This document shows positions 57,956-64,000 of a DNA stretch of 64,000 bases, one piece after another. Positions within the stretch are counted from its first letter, which is position 1, and each line of letters starts with the position of its first letter. The DNA lies in contig CAHIKZ030000126.1 in the NCBI GenBank assembly GCA_903632075.3, positions 2,118,501 to 2,182,500 of the forward strand. Reading direction: 5' to 3'. A program made the translations under genes and the position numbers. The notes under the pieces are model-generated. The model made no database searches. It saw nothing but the letters and a program-made list of their open reading frames with translations, and was not told the DNA's origin. This stretch comes from Acanthosepion pharaonis (lineage: Eukaryota > Mollusca > Cephalopoda > Sepiida > Sepiidae).

Positions 57956-58480
57956 GTAAATCATGAAATTTCATTTAGTAGGTGTATACACTGATGGACA
58001 ATATTGGCGAACCGTAAGTGATACATTCTATGACAGAAGATGGAGGCTATATTAAATTTGATTGCGGCCCGTAATTGGCCTCCGAGCCCGACTTTGGACA
58101 TATGTCGCGGCCGCCATTGGCCGCTCTTTAGAAAAACGACCTTGACCTTCACAACTCCTTTACTCGCAGGCGAGTAACTGAATGACTGGCCCAATATGGT
58201 TGAAGCCAAAACCGAACATTGAGAGCATTGGATAAGGCAGTGCTGACCAGAACAACACGAGTAATTTTATATCTACAGATTTCTACTCCCTCTAGTACTT
58301 GAACAAACCGTACCATATAATGTTAGCCCCTTTTTTCCGATACAACCCAACATGCTCGACCCGAGGGGCAGGATCAAAGTCGACTTAGGGAAGAGGATTT
58401 TGGACCTCAATCCGAAACTTCAGTCTTCCCAGCCGTTTTAAGGTAAGATAGGACATTTTCGTTTTCAGTTTTGGCCTCCT
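57956..58480. promoter_or_regulatory. CpG-rich promoter-like stretch
   Basis: GC and CpG rise sharply. It contains several ATTGG (inverted CCAAT) boxes near 58,003, 58,074 and 58,113, a NotI-type GCGGCCGC at 58,104 and a doubled nuclear-receptor half-site (GACCTTGACCTT, near 58,139). At 58,441 a consensus splice donor AGGTAAG follows a GC-rich stretch, so 58,200-58,442 could be a first exon on the plus strand. All of this is circumstantial; no coding exon follows in the window. Confidence 0.35.
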
Positions 58481-58960
58481 CGGGGCAAATATTTTCCTTT
58501 TAAACATAGCTAGTGTATGCAAGTACATAGGTTCCCCTTTTTTACCCTCCATTTTCGTTTCTTGTCTCCACCCCTCCCTGTTTTTAGGTGACAGATGTCT
58601 TTGTTCCCTGGCGAATTCAGATATTTTTTTTCAATCCAGTTAACCGAGATTTCTGTCACACTTTTCTGCTTTGGGTCGTACTACTAATATTGTTTTGTTT
58701 AGTTTCTTCTATAAACATCTTTTTCATTGTATATAAACATTGGGTTTTGATTCCCCCCCCCTAGCTCGATAATTGTAAAAATAAAACTTCGTGCTAGGGA
58801 TTTCATAGAGAAAATGAGGTATTTTGGTGACCGTGGTGTGACAGCTAAAAGTAAATGTATTGTTATGGTGAAAGGAAAATTGTAAGTACGAATGGGTCAA
58901 TGAGTGAGGCTAGCCAGTTTTGAGATAGGACTAGAGAAGACCAGTCTTTCCACCATCCCC
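58481..58960. other. Unassigned DNA
   Basis: If 58,441 is a real donor, this would be the start of an intron. Nothing else recognised. Confidence 0.35.
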
Positions 58961-59850
58961 ACTTTTTAGCCCATGTGGCACATTTTGTATTTCCTCTTAC
59001 GAATAGGATCAAAGTGTAGTATCCGTACGCTGCCTTTGCGATCTTCCCGGTGCTTCGTCGAGAGATACACTTCGGTACAATCCTGCCTCCGCGGTTGATC
59101 CACCCTGGAAGACTATCACTACTCTGACTCGGCCCTGTTTAGGGATTTCGGCTTCGTCGAGTAATACCCTTCGGTGCGATCCCACATCCGTGGCCGATCC
59201 GTCTTGAGGACGTATTATCTCACTGACAATATTCAGTCACCCCCCACGAGGGTGTCGTGGCACAAGGCCTTTTTAACGTGGGCATTTCCGAGCCATTACG
59301 CTCGGCCAAAAAATAGCCCATTTCAACCCGTATAAACGGGTTCAGGGTCGGTTTTACCTCCCCGAAGGAGACTCAGCCCTTCGGCGTAGCCCCCTTCGGG
59401 TTCCTCCCGTCCGTAGGAAGAGAGTACAACCGAACAGTCGCTCAAGAGTTGAACGACTGACATCTGACTATTATCTCACTGACTCGGCCCTGTTTAAGGA
59501 CTCTCCCTTAATCGATTCAACAAACCTTCAAACCTCGTTAATCGACCAACTGCCGCTGCCGACAACTTTCCAACCCAGCAGCCGACCAGCTACCGCCGCC
59601 GACAACTCTACACCGGGCAGCCTCTGCTGATACAACCAATCAGTTTCTCCTGACCGAATCAGACATCCCGGACCCGATAACGATCCAGGCATTTTCTCCT
59701 GACAGTGCACACTTGGACATATTGTAAAAATAAAAATCGACAATTGTTATTTTTAAACCTCTGCCTTTGTCCCCTCATTGTCTTGGCTGTTCACACCTTT
59801 CTTCAAAAAGCTTGCGGGGGGCGGCATCCTTATCGGCTCCGCAACACATG
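58961..59850 (+). mobile_element. GC-rich, hairpin-rich LTR-like block
   Basis: An abrupt GC-rich island with internal near-duplicates: 'cttcgtcgag' at about 59,054 and 59,151, 'gactcggccctgttta' at about 59,127 and 59,478, and 'attatctcactgac' at about 59,215 and 59,469. Hairpins include CCCGT/ACGGG near 59,326-59,340 and CCACGA/TCGTGG near 59,245. It ends with an AATAAAA near 59,727 and the LTR-like 'ggctccgcaaca' near 59,835. A likely left end is TGTAG at 59,015. No target duplication was found, so LTR identity is only suggested; a structured retroelement leader is an alternative. Confidence 0.45.
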
Positions 59851-60767
59851 CCTGATCTAAGACTTTATTAAAAATACGTAGAAAACTAATGGATTGATAG
59901 AAGGATCAGACTGTTCGCTTACAAAAGAGGATTCCAACAAGCTAGAAATAGTAAGGCATTTATCGGAGAGACAAGAGGAAACAGGAGTCAGTTCAGGAGC
60001 ATATTTATTTAAGGCAGGAACACCATCGGGTCCACATGCTTTGTTTGGAATCACGTTTAGTGATGACAGTAGAAAACATGGACTGAGTTATATGCATATC
60101 ACACAGTAGAGACTCGCTGGAAGATGAGTCGAGAATTCTGCTTTATCTTATTTAGTGCACTATTACATAGTCACCATTAGTCAAGAGAACCAAATTTGTG
60201 AGAAGTTCTACAGTGCCTCATTCTATCAGCAAACAAAGACTTAGCCTCGTTGAGGACATTTTGCAATTATTACAAGTAAATACAAAGAGACGTTTGTTGT
60301 GATCAGAGCTATCATGCTAGTATAGCTGGAAAAAAGTTATTCCTGTGGGCTATAGTGGCTAAATAGACAGATGTGAACCAAGATGTGGGTTTTCTGAGGC
60401 GGCACAAAAGTGTCAATGCCGGCCCAGTGGCACAGTTTTCGATAGGAAGATTAGAGATTACACTCTAACGGGCGTCGCAAAGAAAATCACGAAATGAATC
60501 CTAATTGGTATGCTGGCAACAGAAAGAATGTCGACTAAACGAGTTAAAAACATATCGACAGACACTAGCGTGATCCAAATTACTAAACGAACAGAACTGC
60601 AATGGCCAACATTAGCCAGGAAAGACGGTACTGGTGAAAAAGAAATCGAAGAAAGAAGCCTGTTGATCAGAATTATTAGGGAAAAGAGTAAGGAAATCTA
60701 CAATTTTGATGAGCAACGGAAAACTTGGAAGTCTGAATAGCAGCAACATGAATAGCTTTAGATTAGT
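59851..60767 (-). pseudogene. LINE 5' part: endonuclease end, linker and early RT
   Basis: The minus strand near 60,700-60,550 reads 'ASFFDFFFTSTVFPG' and 'LDHASVCRYVFNSF'. These resemble the end of an APE-type LINE endonuclease, where an S/L-D-H motif carries the catalytic His. The linker follows, then 'MIPNKACGPDGVPALNKYAP' and 'ELTPVSSCLS' (RT entry motif) at 60,054 downward, and 'DPSINPLVFY' in place of 'NYRPIALTS'. It stops at the GC-rich block. It is probably LINE-A or a close relative, since LINE-A copies here otherwise lack the 5' half. Decayed by frameshifts. Confidence 0.6.
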
Positions 60768-61045
60768 GGGAGGCACGGTGGAGTAATCGGTAGCGGCTCG
60801 GAGGAATCGGAGATCTGAGTTCGAATTCCAGTCGAATCCATTACATTCACTTACGTGCAAATACCCTTGGGAAAGGTATGAATCCTCTTCTCCCTCCATC
60901 TATGGGTAAATAGAAGGACAAACCAGGTTCTATCGCCTTGGATAACAACTGACGGAAAAAAAGTTCCCCGTCAGTCATATATCGAAAGATACATGATCGC
61001 CTAAGCGTGTATCACGCATGGCACATGACTGACTGAGTGGGAGTT
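60768..61045 (+). mobile_element. Best SINE copy: tRNA-derived head and body
   Basis: The head has an A-box-like 'tggagtaatcggtag' and B-box 'gagttcgaattcc' (60,818-60,830). The body has 'cattcacttacgtgcaaata', 'cccttgggaaaggtatgaat' and 'ctatgggtaaatagaaggac'. The tail has 'gatcgcctaagcgtgtatca' and 'actgactgagtgg'. Six or more other copies in this window follow the same order, mostly on the minus strand. SINEs are transcribed by pol III and mobilised by a partner LINE. The tail does not resemble the LINE-A or LINE-B tail. Confidence 0.8.
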
Positions 61046-61117
61046 AGTGGTGACATATATTCTTCTTATTTAATATATTTTTTATTTATTTGCTTTAAAG
61101 TGACTCCTTGAATGTTT

Positions 61118-61245
61118 AATGAATGCCAGTTATCAGTTATCTCCTGTGCCATGTGTCCTCAAGTCAAAGAGTTCAATACCCGGCAAAGGCAGTGGAGAAC
61201 TTGGAGATGGGAATTAACAGGAGATAACTGATAACTGACATCCAT
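61118..61245. repeat. 33-bp inverted repeat around a ~64-bp loop
   Basis: Bases 61,118-61,150 and 61,214-61,246 are reverse complements with two differences ('gttatcagttatctcctgt' on the left). Confidence 0.85.
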
Positions 61246-61500
61246 TAAATATGGCACTTGGAACTAGAACAGTCTAAGTGAGCGAAATAAAGGGTTCAGT
61301 TCGATTGAGAAGGCCGGAGCGTACAACGGCCGAAACTGGGGAATTAAATATGGCAAAGATTGACATCCATTAAATATGGCACTTGGAACCAAGTCTACCC
61401 CAGTGAGCGAAATAAAGGGTTCAGTTCGACATTCCAACCACCCGAAGAAGGCCGGAGCGTACAACGGCCGAAACTTTGTGATAAATATGGCGACAAAGAT
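61240..61500. repeat. Two tandem ~125-138-bp units each with a GGCCG/CGGCC hairpin
   Basis: Both units carry 'ccattaaatatggcacttgg' (61,242 and 61,367), 'aataaagggttcagttcga' and the hairpin core 'aaggccggagcgtacaacgg' (61,310 and 61,448) followed by 'ccgaaac'. The minus strand is open across both (112 codons, 'FRPLYAPAF' twice), which I read as incidental. Confidence 0.8.
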
Positions 61501-62049
61501 GAGGACAATAGTCTGAATAATGTAAATAAGGTGTGAGCTTATATTATCCTTTTGACCATACTCCGAGTCTCTGACGCGAATCTTGGTTTCGGCTAACATC
61601 AAAAGTCTCTTTGTGTTAATTTTTTTGATTGGTCAAAATTATTTTATTTTCTGGTGTTTTTGTTTCATTTTTTTTTTTATATAATATAAGTTATGCGTGA
61701 AGCCTCTGTTATTTTGGTAGATCACAAATAAGTAGACTCTGATCCCGCAAACTCCCGGTGTTTTTGTCTGGATTCGGTCTTTTCTTCTTCCTCTTTTTAT
61801 TTGAAGGTTGCCTTCGCGTTAGTAGAGAGAGAAGTATATAGAGAGAAGAAAAGAGAGACGGAGAGAGAGAGAGATAGAGAAAGAAAGAAATAACAGTTTT
61901 AAAGGAAAGTTTAAATGCCTTATTTTAATATTAATTCTTTCTTTTTTTATACATATTATTTTAATTTTTATCATGACTCACTACAGACGTGTAAGTTATT
62001 AAGCCACTTGATATGATGAGCATTAAAATCACCAAACAAAAAAATTTTT
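61501..62049. other. Unassigned DNA with GA-rich patch
   Basis: GA-rich purine tract at about 61,825-61,890. No gene recognised. Confidence 0.45.
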
Positions 62050-62055
62050 GCAACT

Positions 62056-62106
<51 letters not shown>
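62050..62106. repeat. (GA)n microsatellite
   Basis: GA run of about 50 bases. Confidence 0.95.
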
Positions 62107-62110
<4 letters not shown>

Positions 62111-64000
62111 CAGTGTTGTATAGTATTGTTTTATAACACGTAATCAGTAGTCAACTTCCTGTTGTCTGACTTTTTACTGTATATTTTATTTATCTAATAA
62201 CCAACATATGAAAATAGGTTAGGTTAAAATCCTATTTGCCAATCCCACTACGGTCAGATATAACAATGTTTTGTCTTGTATGATGCTGGGCTGAGAAAAA
62301 CGAGCAGCAATAACGGAAAAAGTGATTTCGAACTAATCGTTGTTGGTTAACCCCTCACCCCACCCCACCAAAAAAATATCGTCTACACAAATTTATGCCA
62401 AACAACTGTTACCCAATGAGGAAGACGAAACGGTTAGAGATCAAAAGACCGACTACTGAAATTACATGCCAATTCCTCTAAGTCGATAAGTCATTTTCTT
62501 CTGAAATCTGTGAGTAATGAAATAAAAACTTTCTGTTTTTCAAACACATGGCTATTTCTACGAACATTTCAACTAAGAGTGTATGAAATGAAAAGATGCA
62601 TCGTCAAAAACCAACTTACACACATGTCTCCTTTCCGGAAGTGGGGTTATAAAATTCACACGTGATCGGAAACTTTTTGGGTTTCCTTTTTTTTTCTTTT
62701 GCATTATGGGAAAATGAAATTCTTTATTTTTTTTATTATTTTATTTATTGTTTTATTTTCATTCTCCCAAAATTTCATACAAAAACTTTGTTGTAAAAAT
62801 AAAAATATAAATCACTTGTAGTTTAAAATTTTCATACAGTCATTGGTTATTAAATTAATTGTGGTCATAAATAAATTAGTAATGTGGCTATATTTCACAG
62901 AAAATTAAAACATACATGTAGAAAATGGCTGTTTATTATATATATAAATAACAAAAAAAAACAAAACAAAAAAAACAACAGACATTTTCTATCTCTCAAC
63001 AGACATTAAAATGTCGAAACCTGAATCTTCCGTCTGTCTGTAAAGGAAAGGTCTGCAGCACTACAGGTAAATTAGATTATCGGCTGCTTGTGACAACGAA
63101 GAATTCATCTATTTCTTTGATACTTTTACATACAAGCTGAAAAAAAGCGATAAAAATGACGAAACGTGAAAGATGAGAAAATGGTGAGGCATGCAATGGA
63201 ATAACACAATTATTTGCCTGATGATAGCAACTAATTCTTTTTTACACATGCATTTTTGCTTCCTTTCTTTTCATCAGCACGGAGACATTCTGAAAAGAGG
63301 GGTTTATTATTTGCAATCGAATAACAGCACTTGAAAATGTTATTGTGACATTTCTACACGGACATTCTTTAAACGTCTGAACCCCCCCACCCAATTTTAT
63401 AGCATTTATCATCGTTACAACCTTTTTTTTTACGTCCAGCACTCCAAAAACAAGGCAACCATTCTCCTACAACAACTACATTTCCTCTTCGCACACCTGC
63501 AGATCGCTAATTCTTTTCTTTGCTCTGATAACTTTCCAGGTTTTTGTTGCCTAACAAACAATTGTACACCGACATTGCTTCTCGCTGGTTGGTTGTTTGC
63601 TGCGTTGCTGCTTACTGTAAAGAAATTCATAGTAAGCAGCCTTGATAGCGAATTTGATTGCAATTGGAACAGATATGGGAGAGGGAGATGAAAGAACGAA
63701 CAAAAAGGAGAAGGAAAAAAAAGAAGGGGAATTGAATTCTATAAAGATGTGAAGATGAAAATACAGATGAAAAGATCAAATGGGAAGAAAGAAACGAAGA
63801 TGAGAAATAAAGAGAAGGAATTAAAAAAGTAATCTCTTTCTTTCTCCCTCAATTTCTCTAAGTGAAAATAAATAAATAGATAAATATATATAAAATAAAA
63901 AGAAATAGATTAATTAAAAAAATTTTTTTTGGTGGAATTGGTAAGAGTGACAACGACTAATAGATGGGGATAAGGAAAGAAAATCTCTTTAAGTGAGGAA
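62107..64000. other. Unassigned DNA with a possible small promoter motif cluster
   Basis: At 62,633-62,665 a consensus ETS site (TTCCGGAAGTG), a 'ttataaaa' and an E-box CACGTG are clustered. Minus-strand open frames (63,242-63,442 and 63,430-63,663; the latter Cys-containing 'CRCAKRKCSCCRR') are not recognised. A-rich and GA-rich tracts follow to the end. Confidence 0.35.

Noticed and set aside
57961..58209. 82-codon minus-strand gene in the CpG-rich stretch
   Set aside because: There is no recognisable domain; high GC reduces stop codons by chance, and promoter-like motifs overlap it.
61264..61602. 112-codon minus-strand protein with a repeated 'FRPLYAPAF'
   Set aside because: The repetition comes from the tandem DNA duplication and its hairpin. 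There is no start context or domain, and neighbouring sequence is repeat-derived.
63430..63663. Cys-rich small secreted protein or toxin-like peptide (minus strand)
   Set aside because: There is no signal peptide and the cysteines lie in a basic stretch without a recognisable framework.

Overview
This is an AT-rich eukaryotic intergenic or intronic window that behaves like lophotrochozoan, most likely coleoid cephalopod (octopus/squid-type), DNA. The reasons are very long (TA)n tracts throughout, many old fragments of Penelope-like elements (PLEs) with GIY-YIG domains, two families of non-LTR retrotransposon (LINE) relics, a recurrent tRNA-derived SINE, and no bacterial-style operons. The organism call is inference. 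I recognise no intact host protein-coding exon. Nearly every long open frame is a retroelement remnant, a tandem repeat read in frame, or a TA/CA microsatellite.

Layout. 0-10 kb: LINE-B and LINE-A fragments (one LINE-A nested in LINE-B at 5.3-6.3 kb) and a PLE endonuclease relic. 10-15 kb: head-to-head PLE fragments, a tRNA-derived SINE that carries a hammerhead-ribozyme motif (11.4-11.6 kb), a zinc-finger relic, two more PLE pieces and several TA arrays. 15-19.5 kb: a 73-bp minisatellite with an insertion, a perfect 30-bp hairpin, SINE copies and a TA-centred palindrome. 20-25 kb: a well-recognisable PLE (RT plus GIY-YIG, minus strand), a second SINE family, a 27-bp minisatellite with 9-codon periodicity, and a LINE-B relic. 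27-34 kb: LINE-A copies (best preserved at 32.4-34.0 kb, minus), dense microsatellites, a large palindrome and a PLE relic. 36.4-42.3 kb: a ~6-kb satellite of 114-bp units, open in one frame. 42-50 kb: SINEs, PLE fragments and two solo-LTR candidates. 51-54 kb: a duplicated segment, one copy split by a solo LTR with a 4-bp target duplication, and a 607-bp GC-rich insert between perfect 26-bp direct repeats. 54.8-57 kb: two LINE-A copies head to head. 57.9-64 kb: more GC-rich DNA with a CpG-rich promoter-like stretch, a structured LTR-like block, a LINE 5' (endonuclease to early RT) relic, the best SINE copy, and a tandem/inverted repeat cluster.

The elements do not form a pathway. The window records successive retroelement insertions. 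The most interesting items are the SINE-borne hammerhead motif, the in-frame 114-bp satellite, the solo LTR with a heat-shock-element-like array, and several TA-hinged fold-backs. All family assignments come from motifs read by eye. 'LINE-A' and 'LINE-B' are labels used only here.
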